Source: Dromiciops gliroides (Eukaryota > Chordata > Mammalia > Microbiotheria > Microbiotheriidae). From it: a stretch of DNA of 64,000 nucleotides. The notes under the pieces were generated by a model, which did not search any database, was not told the origin of the DNA, and was given only the letters and a program-made list of their open reading frames with translations. Position 1 is the stretch's first letter. Each line of letters starts with the position of its first letter. Position numbers and translations under genes: made by a program. The DNA is taken from contig NC_057861.1 of the NCBI RefSeq assembly GCF_019393635.1, positions 303,077,468 through 303,141,467 on the forward strand, written 5' to 3'. Below are positions 10,811 through 22,185 of this stretch, piece after piece.

Positions 10811-12298
10811 TAAATAAGACTTCTTTCAGATTTTTGGAAATGCTTGTTAACTAATTAAGTATTCCAAATTATTGGGGGTAGGAGATAGGGGCAACGGGAA
10901 GGAAGTACTTTTAAATCTGGATTTGAAATCAGGAAGGCCTCACGACACAGTGGGTAGAGGGCCAACCAAGATGACCTGGGTTTAGGCTGTGTTTCTGAGA
11001 ACACATTTTTTGTGTCACCCACAGCAAGTCCCTTCATGCTCTAGTTGGCTCTCTTAGGACTATAAGTTGCAGAGAACATGCTGACCTGCATTCATAGAGG
11101 AAATTTCCTCACTCAACAATTCCCTATACCAATGAAATTACAACTCTAGGCCTTATCCCTCTAAATATTACTTTTCTTCCTAGAAATCCTAACAGGATTA
11201 GCAGGAAATCTGATACTAGAAGGAAGCTGAATTCACTTCAACTAATATAGCAGATGGAATTGAACGTACTTTAGTGGTTTTTAAATGAAAATTATTCTAC
11301 TATAAATGTATTAGGATGTGTCATTACACTGGGAACTGGTTTATTCACATCACTTTCCTGGGACAGAGAAACTGAGACTATTTATCTCAGCTCATTGTCT
11401 TACTGATGCACAGGAAGGATCAGCCTGGGCTCGAAATTCACAATTCAGGAATGAGAATGGAAACTTTGCATATTGAAGCATCCTTTCTGCTTATCCTAAG
11501 CTATTGAAATAGGTGCAATTGGTACTTTAGTCCACATTCACAATTCCAGAAATGTCTCAGTATTCTTAGGGAGAATTGAACATTGTCATTTCAAGTGTAT
11601 CCGGCAATAAATGGCTTGAACCAAAGAATCGCAACAGAAATCCAAATGGCAAAATGATGATATTGTCTCTCAAATTCCAAAGTAAAAGAATAAAAACTTA
11701 AACAATTTTTTTCAGCAGTTTTTAGACAATCCTAAAATTCCAGGGATCTGACTTGGTTTGCATTATGTCATTTTGGGGATCTCTCATGTTATTCCTCAAT
11801 GGCTGTCTATGCCCATATACAAATCCAGGACTGAGGACTGCTGATCATTTCTAGAAAGGTATTGAAAATCAACACATTTACACAAATATTACTTCCTTAA
11901 AATTGAGAGGGTTTTTTTTTCAGGGTATCTTCCCATGATGATAATGGGTGATGTAACCATGAGTTCCAGCAAGGTCTGAGCACAGCTAATTCTTCTGAAT
12001 TTGTCCTTTTCTAATAAGGGGAAAATTTTTGTGTCCACCTCCCAGAATTCAGTTCTTCCAGGATCCTTGGGAAGTAAAGTGAATTCTGCAGAGACTCCCT
12101 TAGTAGAACTTGGAGGAGATTTAAATGACCAGGCCAGAAGGCCCAACAAAATAGAAGGGCCTAAAACATAGTTTACCGTAATTATTTTCAAGGGATAGTT
12201 CTTAATAAAACAGAATATATTTACTTTGTTGTCTTCCTGGATGGCCACAGGAAGCTTACTCTCTAGCCTCCCAGGAGTGAAACATGTCTTGAAGTAAG
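10811..12298. other. Unassigned intergenic DNA with a 139-codon minus-strand open frame
   Basis: No recognised gene. A minus-strand open frame covers 11889-12308 (139 residues, from an ATG). It has no motif I recognise. 10925-11060 has MIR-like phrases. The rest looks like single-copy or very old DNA. Confidence 0.3.
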
Positions 12299-12312
12299 GA
12301 ACCACCATTTCT

Positions 12313-12477
12313 TTTGTTTGTTTGTTTGTTTGTTTTAATTTTAGTGAGGCAATTGGGGTTAAGTGACTTGCCCAGGGTCACAGCTGGTAAGTGTTAAGTG
12401 TCTGAGGCTGGATTTGAACTCAGCTACTCCTGACTCCAGGGCCAGTGCTCTATCCACTGCACCACCTAGCTGCCCCA
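12313..12477 (-). mobile_element. Marsupial CORE-SINE, antisense, perfect target duplication
   Basis: (GTTT)n tail, body and head in antisense. Flanked by a perfect 14-bp duplication GAACCACCATTTCT at 12299-12312 and 12478-12491. Confidence 0.93.
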
Positions 12478-12714
12478 GAACCACCATTTCTAAAGGCACC
12501 AAAATCTCGACTAGATCACGAAGGCCAATCCAGGCTCACCCTTCCCTGAACTGCCCATGCCCAATTTCAAGGAGTCCATTATTTTCCATTCTTGTGAAAC
12601 TCTGAGGGTCTTCTCCTCCCTGACTCTTTTGTGAAGGCAAATTTGGCCATCTTTTAGCTCAATTCTTATCTATTCTTTAACTATTGAATGGGTGTTGCCT
12701 CAGACAAACTAAGA

Positions 12715-12905
12715 CATGGGAAAGGCCTTAGCTTAAAAAGGCCAAAGTCACTCATTACATCCTGTGCCACACCTTGCCATTGGACTCTTATGACTCTGGA
12801 GGAGAGAGTGACTTTGTACAGCTCTGCCTCACTTAAATCCAATTCATCCTCCTAATGTCATTGGTCATTTTGAGAAGGAAGGGCGAACAACAATTTTGCA
12901 TTTTA
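12715..12905 (+). mobile_element. LINE-derived 3' tail repeat
   Basis: Matches a common marsupial repeat tail from memory: 'ccattggactcttatgactctggaggag', 'acagctctgcctcacttaaatccaattcat', then 'gtcattggtcattttgagaaggaagggcgaacaac'. The end resembles the 'gaatgaaggacaacaac' tail at 59010-59045. Class is uncertain (RTE-like or similar). Confidence 0.5.
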
Positions 12906-13449
12906 ATAAGGTTAAGATGGACCTGACTCAAGTAATAATCTACCTCACAGTGTAAGTCTAATATTAGAAAAAATAAGACATTCATAGGACATTCAACAAC
13001 TAATAAAAATATTTACTTAGTCATGATAGGAGAAAGACATTCAACAGGGTTAGGAATTGAAAACACCTTAAGCTGATTCAGGTGAGCAAAGATACCCACC
13101 AGCCAAGCATCTGAGAGTTCCTGGTATTGTTGCTTGTGGCTACTTTGTACTCAGGTGATGAGGAAGTGATGTCAATAGTCCTAGTTCCCTGAGCCAACCA
13201 AGTTTTGAGGAATGCTTCAATACCTTTTAGGGGAAAACTAACTTAACTTGCATGGGGAGATGTTAAGATTTCACTCTTAATACAATATGTAACATCAATA
13301 TTTATAAATAATGCTAAGAAGGATGCAGTTGGTCAATAGATAGCAGATACTTTGAAAATTTAAACACCCACATCCTGTACTAACAATTAGATCTTTTTTA
13401 ACCCAGGAGAAATATAAAGTCCCTCAAGTCCCCTCCTCTGCTGCTTTAT
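12906..13449. other. Unassigned intergenic DNA
   Basis: AT-rich, with no recognised repeat or gene. Confidence 0.35.
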
Positions 13450-13466
13450 GAAGCTTAATTATATTA

Positions 13467-13617
13467 TTTGGTTTTTTGTTGTTTTTCTTTTCAGGGCAAT
13501 GGGGGTTAAGTGACTTGCCCAGGGTCACACAGCTAATAAGTGTCAAGTGTCTGAGGCTGGATTTAAACTCAGGTCCTCCTGAATCAGTGCTTTATCCACT
13601 TCACCACTTAGCTGCCT
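13467..13617 (-). mobile_element. Marsupial CORE-SINE, antisense, perfect target duplication
   Basis: Flanked by a perfect 17-bp duplication GAAGCTTAATTATATTA at 13450-13466 and 13618-13634. The head region lacks part of the usual 'tccagggccag' segment, an internal deletion. Confidence 0.93.
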
Positions 13618-14013
13618 GAAGCTTAATTATATTAAAGGAAAAGTTAGTAGCTGAGTCTTCAGTTAAGAAAGTGCCTAAGATTTAGGCAGAGGCTTAAATT
13701 TAAATTTATCTTTTTTCTTATCAAATGCCTGGACTCGTTATGGTTGAGACAGAATTCACATTGCCAAAAATGTTTGGATAAAGAAGCAAGCAGCGGATGT
13801 TTACCATGACTATTATAATAGAAGGAAAGATGGGGAAAAACCTAAATCTTTTCTTGGAACTTCTGCGGTCATTGAAGAGGTGGGTCCAACCAGAGGCTTC
13901 AGCCAGAACCTTCTGCTCCAGGATGCCTAAGGGGCTCATGGCCCTCCTTGATGTTTCTCTTTTCTACTGAAGCTCTGTCCAATTTTGTCTTTCTCCTTTA
14001 AACTTTTACCCCT

Positions 14014-14174
14014 CGGGGCAGCTAGGTGGCCCAGTGGATAAGCACCGGCCTTGGATTCAGGAGTACTGAGTTCAAATCCAGCCTCAGACACTTACTAGCT
14101 GTGTGACCCTGGGAAAGTCACTTAACCCCAATTGCCTCACCAAAAAAAAAAAATTAAATTAAATTAAAAATAAT
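14014..14174 (+). mobile_element. Marsupial CORE-SINE, sense, perfect target duplication
   Basis: GGGGCAGCTAGGTGGCCCAG head, A-rich tail with (AAATT)n. Flanked by a perfect 14-bp duplication AAACTTTTACCCCT at 14000-14013 and 14175-14188. Confidence 0.93.
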
Positions 14175-14189
14175 AAACTTTTACCCCTA

Positions 14190-14715
14190 TACCAGCTATT
14201 CTTTATGGCTCAGGCAATTGTTGCTGCTTCTCTACTCTTAAAAGTTCCCCTCCTTGCTGGCTCTTACAGTCTGTCTATCTCTTTAAAAACTTTGGAGCAG
14301 GACAATTCTGCCTTCTGGCTCAGAGATTTCAATAGTTCCAAATGAGTCATTCTCAAAGTTTGGAGAGGAATGCTAGTCTCTCTGAACTACAAATCCCTAG
14401 ATGCTCATCAGTTCTCAAATCCCAATTACGCATATAAGGAGGTTTTGGCTTTTGTTTTTTAAAAAGGGCTCACTTAACTAGGGCTTGATTTTTCAAGAGC
14501 TGACTTACCTCATTTGTAGAATATTCAGGCTCCCTACTTCTTTCCCCTGAGCACTTGATCCTTTCAGCACCTAAGAAGCAAAGACTTCCAAGGTCATCAG
14601 AAAATATGACTTCTTCTGTAGTTGTGATGGGCTGTCAGGTCAAAAGTCTGTTAGATAGCAAGGGAGTTTGAAACTCAGGACTGAAATGAGGCTTTGGATT
14701 ATGTAGGGATTTCAA
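14190..14715. other. Unassigned intergenic DNA
   Basis: No recognised gene or repeat apart from scattered short matches to nothing I can name. Confidence 0.3.
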
Positions 14716-14779
14716 ATAACCAGAATTATAGTACTTCCGAGTTGTAAAGGAATTCAGTTCCCATCTTGTCCAACCCATT

Positions 14780-15035
14780 TGTTGTCGTGCCATAGTTTCA
14801 TTCCTACCAGACTCTTTATGACCCCATTTGGGGTTTTCTTGGCAAAGATACTGGAGTGGTTTGCTATTTCTTTCTCCAGCTTATTTTACAGATGAGGAAA
14901 CTAAGGCAAACCGGGTGACATGACTTGCCCATGGTCACACATCTAGTAAGTATCTGAGGCCAGGCTTGAAGTCAGCAAGATAGGTCTTCCTGACTCCAGG
15001 GCCAGTGCTTTATCCATTTTACCAACTAGCTACCC
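14780..15035 (-). mobile_element. MAR1-type SINE, antisense
   Basis: RTE-like tail (GACTCTTTATGACCCCATTT, GGGGTTTTCTTGGCAAAGAT, ACTGGAGTGGTTTGC) then the CORE body and the head end near 15035. Confidence 0.85.
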
Positions 15036-15417
15036 GGTCCCAAAATGGCAAAACAACTTTCAGGTGATCTGAGCTGGATGCTTCTTGTTATTTTGACCAC
15101 CTTCTTTGGATGACTACTTCCTTATCAAGTGCCCTTCCTAAAATGTGAGGTCCAGAACCAAACACAGTGGCCTAGATGTGACTTTACAAAGGAAAAGTCC
15201 AGAAGGACTATTTTCGTGTTTTTCTTGTAAATTATACCCCCTCTTAATGCAGCACAAAAACACCTTTGCTTTTTTTTTGGTTGTCATATCCTAGTACTGA
15301 CTAATATTGAGCTTGCAGTCCACTAAAACTCCCAGTTGGTTTGTAAATGAGTTGGTTTCTCTCCCATCTTGTACTTGCAGAGTAGATTTCTTGAACCCAA
15401 TGGTCCGAACTGTGACA

Positions 15418-15955
15418 TAAAAAATTTTTTTAAGAGACATGCTTTCTGGGTAATTAAAAATTCTATTAATATGGTACCAATAATTAATATTATTAATATT
15501 AATTAATAATTGATAAAGGGCACTCCTGAATTCCAAAGATACCCCACACACACCCTAGGAACTGGGAACTGTCTCAATTCTTTCTTGGAAGAATGGTGGC
15601 AATCAACTCTGCTTAACAATTAATGAGAATAATGAATATTGTAATGAGAAGTTGACCAGTTGAAATGGGGACCTGGGAGAGGTGGACTTAGATCACTCTT
15701 GCTCAAAGACCACCCCCAGCCTTGGGAAATCTAGACAAAGGATCAAACCCTGACCCCACTCCAAGCTTGCCTGAACGTAATGGTCTGGAAATCACCTTAG
15801 ATTAAATGATTTGTAAGGTTCTCTAGTTGAGTGGTTTCTCCCACCCAGGATAGGAAAGCACGTACCTGAGGATTTCAGAGACTAAATAACCTACAGGTTT
15901 CTGGGGGGAAAAAGTCCTGGGCCTAATTCAATAATTAATTAATTAATAATTATGT
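15418..15955. mobile_element. Unclassified insert inside the L3 LINE
   Basis: The L3 text breaks at about 15417 and resumes at about 15956, so roughly 535 bp were inserted. Both ends are AT-rich with ATTAATTAATAATT-type runs. The middle is GC-balanced and matches no family I can name. It could be a solo LTR or a non-autonomous DNA element. Confidence 0.45.
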
Positions 15956-16619
15956 CAGAACTTATATTTATCCTCACTAAAATTCATGTATTAGTTTTAG
16001 CCCAATTTTCTAGTCTGTTAAGATCTTTTGGAACTCTATCATCCAGTGTATTTATTACCTCTCCCTCCAAGGTTTGGGTCATCTGCAAATATGATGAAGA
16101 TGTCATTTCTCACTTGACCCAAAACATTGGTAAAAAATGCCAAGGAGCACAGGTCTATGGATTAATCCTTGGAGCACTCCCCTGAAAACTCCCTTTCAAT
16201 GAAGTGACTGTCCTGTCTATCATGTTCTTTCTGTGACTCATCAGTTTGAATGGCCAAGAGATGATTGACATTTGTCCATTGGGAATATTTTTCATTTGAG
16301 AATTTCAAATTTCTGTTGAAATATATCAATGCCACTCTCATAACCAAAAAAAGTTCAAAATTCACTGAGATAAGAGCCAGGGATCCAAGGAGTAAGAGAT
16401 GGCATTAGAAGAAGTAAAAAGAAACATTCCCCTGTCACTTGTTTGTATTACCAAATGTTATTTTCACCATGGCTACTACTAGCATCCCCATTTCCTTTTT
16501 ACATTTTTTAAAATTTATTTTAAATTTAAATACAAAATGGGGGAAGGAACATTTCCATGTACACAGCAGAACATAGAGAGAATTCAATATTAGACCACAA
16601 ATTTCCATTTCAGACCATC

Positions 16620-16770
16620 CTTTTTTTTTTTTTTTGTGAGGCAATTGGGGTTAAGTGACTTGCCCAGGGTCACACAGCCAGCAAGTGTCAAGTGTCTGAG
16701 GCCAGATTTGAACTCAGGTCCTCCTGACTCCAGGGACAGTACTCTATCTACTGTGCCACCTAGCTGCCCC
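16620..16770 (-). mobile_element. Marsupial CORE-SINE, antisense (first of a pair)
   Basis: T-run tail, GTGAGGCAATTGGGGTTAAG body, CACCTAGCTGCCCC head. Flanked by CAGACCAT at 16611-16618 and 16771-16778. Confidence 0.92.
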
Positions 16771-16789
16771 CAGACCATGCTTTTTAAAT

Positions 16790-16928
16790 TTTTAAAATTA
16801 TTTTTATGTATTTATTTTTAGTGAGGCAATTAGGGTTAAGTGACTTGCCGAGGGTCACACAGCTAGTAAGTGTTAAGTGTCTGAGGCTGGATTTGAACTC
16901 AGATACTCCTGACTCTAGGGCGGGTGCT
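16790..16928 (-). mobile_element. Marsupial CORE-SINE, antisense, head missing (second of a pair)
   Basis: GTGAGGCAATTAGGGTTAAG body but the tRNA-derived head stops at the GGGCGGGTGCT stage, so the copy is 5' truncated. Flanks GACCATGCTTTTTAAA (16773-16788) and GACCATACTTTTTAAA (16929-16944) match with one change. It landed on the duplicated site of the neighbouring SINE. Confidence 0.88.
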
Positions 16929-17553
16929 GACCATACTTTTTAAAACAACATAATAAATACTACACATTTGTTTGCAAATCTACCCAGATTTTCTGTCCTT
17001 CCAAGTTTTCTTTTGTTCTCTGTTGTTCACTTTTTATTTTTTCCTCCCTCCCTCCACATCCCACCCTGCCATAGAGAAGGCTACAATTAAACATGAATAT
17101 ATATGTATGCACACATATATAAATCTATACACAAACATATATGACCATACTATACATATTTCTGTTTTTCAATTCTTTCTCTGGAGGTATATTCCTTTCT
17201 AGGTCCAAGTCTTTCCATGTTTTTCTAAAAATCAACTAGCTAATCATTGCTTATATCACAGTTGGATTCCATCATAATCATACACCACAACTTGTTTGGC
17301 CAAAATGATAAATAGGCATCAATTGGGGAATGGCTAATCTAATAAGTATAAGCTGATACCTCAAAGTTCTTCTAATGTGTATTCCTCTAATAAATAATAA
17401 TTTAGAGAATTTTTATATGATTATATATAGTTTTGATTTCTGCATCAAAAAACTGCCTTTTCATATCCTGTGCCCATTTATCAATTGGGGAATAACTAGT
17501 ATTCTTATAAATTTGATGGTTATTTATATTTTTGAGAAATGAGACCTTTATCA

Positions 17554-18062
17554 TGTGATAAAATAATGGGATTTAGCAGATACTCTAAGACCCACCTGGA
17601 GATTAATCTAGACTGATTGAATTAAGTGAGAGTGATTGACTGCTGATTAGCCTACTTCAAGTTAACTAGATTGTAATCACACCTGGCTAGCCCTTAAGAA
17701 GGTGGTGTTCTCAGAAGCTAGACTGTGAACTCAACTTGAGAACACCTTCAAGTCCAGTGAACCAATGGATTTGGATGACGCTAACCAATCTAGCTTGAAG
17801 CAGTGTGCAAGGACCGCCCATGCTCCAATCTATAAAAAGCTTCCACAATCTGTTTGCTGGAGAGTTCTTGATTGAAGCAGGCTCCTGGTGGAGGACTTGA
17901 GGAAGAACCCGACCAGGCTGGAACTCTAGGCTAGGTAGGCTTTTTCTTAACTTTCTGAACTCTATGTGAATACCTGTATGCTTTAATAAATGTTTAATGT
18001 CCAAAGGCTGGTGCTGAAGCTTCTACTCTAAGGCGACCACAATATAGATTTTAAACATCACA
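17554..18062 (+). mobile_element. Solo LTR of an endogenous retrovirus, fossil
   Basis: Starts TGTGATAAAA, ends AACATCACA, with TATAAAAAGC at about 17831 and an AATAAA signal near 17984. Flanked by a perfect 4-bp duplication ATCA (17550-17553 and 18063-18066). It interrupts an antisense L1 that continues on both sides. No internal region, so a solo LTR. Confidence 0.82.
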
Positions 18063-18149
18063 ATCAGAGAGACTGTCTATGAAAAAATTTCTCCAATTTT
18101 ATTCTTTCTAATCTTGGCTACATTGTTTTTATTTGTAGAATAACTTTTT

Positions 18150-18416
18150 TTTTCAGGGCAATGAGGGTTAAGTGACATGCCCAGGGTCATACAGCTAGCA
18201 AGTGTCAAGTGTCTGAGGTTAGATTTTAACTCAAGTCCTCCTGAATCCAGGGCCAGTGCTTTATCCACTGCACCACCTAGCTGCCCCAATATGTTATTAG
18301 TCCTGGCTGGCACATTTTGTGAAGCTTGTCCCAGGAAACCTTGTGTCTTAACTGGTCTGATACTGACCTGCTTGCCTGAGTCTCTGATTCTCCAGTCAAC
18401 TCACTCATCACCTTTG

Positions 18417-18453
<37 letters not shown>

Positions 18454-18669
18454 TGTGTGTGTTTGTGTTTGTGTTTGTGTTTGTGTTTGTGTGTTTGACT
18501 GCGCGCGCGCACACACACACACATATATGTATAGGCAGGGCAATGAGGGTGAAGTGACTTGCCCAGGGTCACACTGCTAGTAATTATCAAGTGTCTGAGG
18601 CTAGATTTGAACTCAGGTCCTCCTGAATCCAGGGCTGGTGCTTTATCCACTGTGCTACCTAACTGCCCC
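18150..18669 (-). mobile_element. Composite insertion: two SINEs, a transduced segment and microsatellites
   Basis: A single perfect 16-bp duplication, TGTAGAATAACTTTTT, flanks the whole 520-bp unit (18134-18149 and 18670-18685). Read on the minus strand it holds a full SINE (18537-18669), microsatellite DNA (18419-18536), about 130 bp of unassigned sequence (18288-18418) and a second full SINE with the A tail (18150-18287). Neither SINE has its own flanking duplication. The host L1 is restored when the unit is removed. Confidence 0.85.
18419..18533. repeat. (GT)n / (GTGTTT)n / (GC)n / (CA)n compound microsatellite
   Basis: Alternating GT from 18419, drifting to TTTGTG units, then GCGCGCGC and CACACA and ATATATGTATA to 18533. 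It is part of the composite insertion. The alternating purine-pyrimidine run could adopt Z-DNA. Confidence 0.92.
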
Positions 18670-18801
18670 TGTAGAATAACTTTTTAATTTAATATAATCA
18701 AAATTATTCATTTTACACTTCATTATTCTATCTTGCTTCTTCATAAATTTGTTCTCCTATCCATGAGTCTGTTATCCTTTTTGATCTTTAGAACATTTCT
18801 T

Positions 18802-18951
18802 TTTTGTTTTTTTGGCGGGGCAATGGGGGGTTAAGTGACTTGCCCAGGGTCACACAGCTAGTAAGTGTCAAGTGTCTGAGGTCAGATTTGAACTCAGGTA
18901 CTCCTGAATCCAGGGCAGGTGCTTTATCCACTGTGCCACCTAGCCACCCCC
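18802..18951 (-). mobile_element. Marsupial CORE-SINE, antisense, perfect target duplication
   Basis: Flanked by a perfect 12-bp duplication AGAACATTTCTT at 18790-18801 and 18952-18963. Confidence 0.92.
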
Positions 18952-18963
18952 AGAACATTTCTT

Positions 18964-19472
18964 AATTTACCTACATCAAAGAACTAGGGAACTGCTAAAT
19001 AAAATGAGGAAGCTCCTGGCTTTCCTGCCCTGCACTTGTAGGGCAGATCACATTTGTCCTAATGAAACTTGTCACTAGGCATATCAAAAAATGGATTGCT
19101 TCTTGACTCTCAAATCAAGAAAAACTGTAGTTGGTATAGATTTTTAGATGTGGCTCGACCCAATGGCTTCAGCTAGAAGATCATAGTATCTTTGATTTCA
19201 AATTGATTGGGAGGTCAGAAGTCATTTAATACAACCAGATGTCAAACCCATTTTACAGATAAAGTCTAGAGAGTTAGTAGGTAAATAGCAGAATTGGAAT
19301 TCAACACCCAGGAACTATGGCTTCAAATCTCTCCTTCTTTGATGATACCATGCTGCTCTTCCACATGAATTCCCCTGTGCTGCTTTCTTAGTTGTCTTCA
19401 ACATTGGTCCCCTAAGAGAAGTTCCATCCTGTTTCCTCTCCTCAATTGAATGACTATTTCAGGTTTTGAGTA
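18964..19472. other. Unassigned intergenic DNA with a MIR-like piece
   Basis: 19175-19355 has an antisense MIR-like pattern ('cccattttacagataaagtc', 'gaattggaattcaacaccc'). The rest is unassigned. It is the host site of the ferritin retrocopy. Confidence 0.4.
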
Positions 19473-19520
19473 AGATTGGTGTGACTCTGGGCCAGAAGCA
19501 CAGGGAAGGGGAGTCGCTGT

Positions 19521-19553
19521 GGTTTCCTGCTTCAACAGTGCTTGATCGGAACC
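19521..19553 (+). promoter_or_regulatory. Iron-responsive element in the ferritin retrocopy 5' UTR
   Basis: Matches the ferritin IRE: the CAGTGC loop preceded by TTCAA, the bulged C in TTTCCTGC, and the closing strand TTGATCGGAACC. One pair of the upper stem differs from human FTH1 (TTGAT in place of TTGGA), which leaves one U-U mismatch and one better A-U pair. If the retrocopy is transcribed, IRP binding could still control it. Confidence 0.85.
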
Positions 19554-19682
19554 TGCTGCTCGATTCCTGGCCAGAGCCACCCTTAGCCACCTGTCCACCT
19601 TCACCTCCACTAACCAACACTTCTCTGTCCTACAGTTTGAGCAGCATCCAGCCGACTCAGCTGCAGCCACCTCCTCGTCTAA

Positions 19683-20258
<576 letters not shown>

Positions 20259-20435
20259 GCCACACCTGGCTTCCCCCACACCTGGGAACTGTGGGCAACA
20301 CTCCTCCTGTCTTTCAGTGCATGCATATTTTGGTTATCTGACCTTTTCATAATCTGTACCAAAAAATTACCACCATTTACATCCCAATAAAGTGACTTGA
20401 TACTGATGAAAAAAAAAAAGATTGGTGTGACTCTG

Positions 20436-21475
20436 AATCTAAACTAATGTTTTCTTTAAGGTTTCATGGAAATAGCTTTCAGTACCATGTAGCTCAGATC
20501 CCAGCCCAACAATACAGTTACCACAGAAATCCCTGTCTAACAGAAAGATTTCCAAGCCTTAGCCAAAAGTCTAGCTATTTTGAGTCCAACAAATTTTCAG
20601 TACAGCTGTCCCAATATGCAGCATGACAAAAGAATGCATTTAGTCCCTTGGATCTGGCTGCATTTGAAGCTGACTTGAATGTTTATTTCTCCTCACCATG
20701 AGTTATTTCTTGCAATGGAAACTGCACTGTCCAAGGTTACCTGTATTGGGGTTGGTGGTTGCAGTTTATTTTCAATTGATGTTAGGAACCATTATTGCTT
20801 AAAGACAGTTTATAATAATCTGAAATAGATTAGAAGTCAGTAAATCTGACTCCCTGACTCAGTTTATGAACCACTGCCAATATTAGAAATAATCAATCAA
20901 CAAGCATTTATTAAACTGCTTGGAAGTTAATGCACTAAGTCCTGGGATCCAGTAACAGCATTAAACAATCACTACTCTCCAAAAGCTAACAAGTTATATT
21001 GTGTTGTCATTCTGACAAGTTATACTGGGGCATCATGCATCTACTCACTTTCATCTAGAAATGGCAGACAATAATACTTTGGGCCTACCAACTCCCTATG
21101 GCATCAGAGAGACAATTAAGAGAATCTTAGAAAGAGGCTTAGGGTTCTTTGCCTGAAAATACTATAAAGATGTAGGTAGTGATATGGGCCTGGGAGAACT
21201 CAGAATAAGTTTTCTCCTTGAGAAGCAAAACTAAAGGATGGACACACCTAAGAAGAAAGGGAAGATAAGTCCATTAGGCATGGCTACTACTTGAGCAGCA
21301 CCCAGGGACAAAGATAACTCCAGAAGTCAGGACCACCATCCCTCATTCAAGCTTTCCCCACCCCACCCCAAAAGGAACTTTCCATTGTCAGGTAGTCAGC
21401 CCATCTATCCTCTATAAAAACTTTGGCCTTCCTTGTGTTCTGGGAGGAGATGTCTTTAAGCCATCTCCTCCTCTT
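20436..21475. other. Unassigned intergenic DNA with an L2 tail
   Basis: 20885-20995 is an antisense L2 tail (CAATCAACAAGCATTTATTA). 21190-21475 has a promoter-like end (CTCTATAAAAACTTTGGCCT at 21411-21430) that could belong to a second retroviral LTR abutting 21476, but no clear left boundary was found. Confidence 0.35.
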
Positions 21476-22185
21476 TGTGGGGGCCAAATTTAATCTAGGG
21501 AGAGTTAATTGAGTGTCTCACCATAATATTGGGGTCCCAGAAATAATGAGGGACCTCTAGGTCCAAAGCTCCCTCCCCTCTGAACTGCCTTTTTAGATAT
21601 TTCTCCCAGGCCAATAAGAAAGGAGCCTAACAGCCTCTTTTCCACAAATGAATCAGGTTTTATTAATGGGAATAAAATAAACAGCAAAGGTGAAATTAAT
21701 AAAATCAAAGACAAGGGAATAGGGAAAAAGAAATACGGATAATCCCCCTAACTCTAAACAATCCCCAAACTCGCTTCCAGTTCAGCTAATTCAAAAGAAC
21801 AGGGCTTGTATGTTAACTCACCACCTGGAGTCTGTAGCTTCAATGGAAAGAAAGTTACTCCGGAAGAAGCCTGAGCTCCCCTCATCGAGCATTTACTCCC
21901 CCTCCCCAAAACGGGGAGGTCCTTCAACCTGCCTGTGGAGAGTGGTTTCTCCTGCTGACATCAGCAGCACACGTTACTCAGGGCAGGCCAGCTGTGGCCC
22001 ATCCCAATCAGTCTGCCAAATCCCATTATCTTACCACACCTTGATGCTGTCTTTGACTTCCTGCTTGGTCACTTTCTCTAGCACCCAATAGAGGACCATT
22101 TTAATTCTAATTGGACTGTGTCCAATAGTGTAATTCTTTACGGAGGAATACCTAAGGACCCCCACCACCTATTTCCCCCATGACA
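21476..22185 (-). mobile_element. Probable LTR of an endogenous retrovirus, antisense, fossil
   Basis: On the minus strand it starts TGTCATGGGGGAAA and ends TTTGGCCCCCACA, with an AATAAA signal near 21659 (antisense TTTATT). Length is about 710 bp. No target duplication is clear and no internal region is attached, so the call rests on the TG...CA ends and general LTR layout. Confidence 0.45.

Larger units (their letters stand above)
14720..16380 (-). mobile_element. Long antisense L3/CR1 LINE, split by other insertions
   Basis: Antisense L3/CR1 text is recognisable in order: 14720-14780 (start of the 3' region), 15040-15417 ('tccttcctaaaatgtgaggtcc', TTGAGCTTGCAGTCCACTAA, 'cttgtacttgcag'), and 15956-16300 ('tttatcctcactaaaattcat', ATCTGCAAATATGATGAAGA, 'ccttggagcactcccctg'). 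A MAR1 SINE (14780-15035) and an unclassified 535-bp insert (15418-15955) interrupt it. Confidence 0.75.
16500..18962 (-). mobile_element. L1 LINE 3' region, antisense, split by SINEs and a solo LTR
   Basis: Antisense marsupial L1 (3' UTR and end of ORF2) can be followed through 16500-16611, 16946-17553 ('gtctttccatgtttttctaaaaatcaac', 'caccacaacttgtttggcc', CAATTGGGGAATGGCTAATC), 18067-18133 and 18686-18790, where it stays in register across each insertion (for example AATTTAATATAATCAAAATT at 18685-18705). Confidence 0.75.

Noticed and set aside
16619-16821. Many short frames reading 'LGLSDLPRVTQ' or 'GGTVDKALALDSGG' throughout the window
   Set aside because: These are the two-strand translations of the CORE-SINE, not a protein family.
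18277-18650. Open frames across the microsatellite at 18.4 kb
   Set aside because: Repeats such as THTHTH and VCVCVC come from (GT)n and (CA)n translation, joined to SINE sequence.
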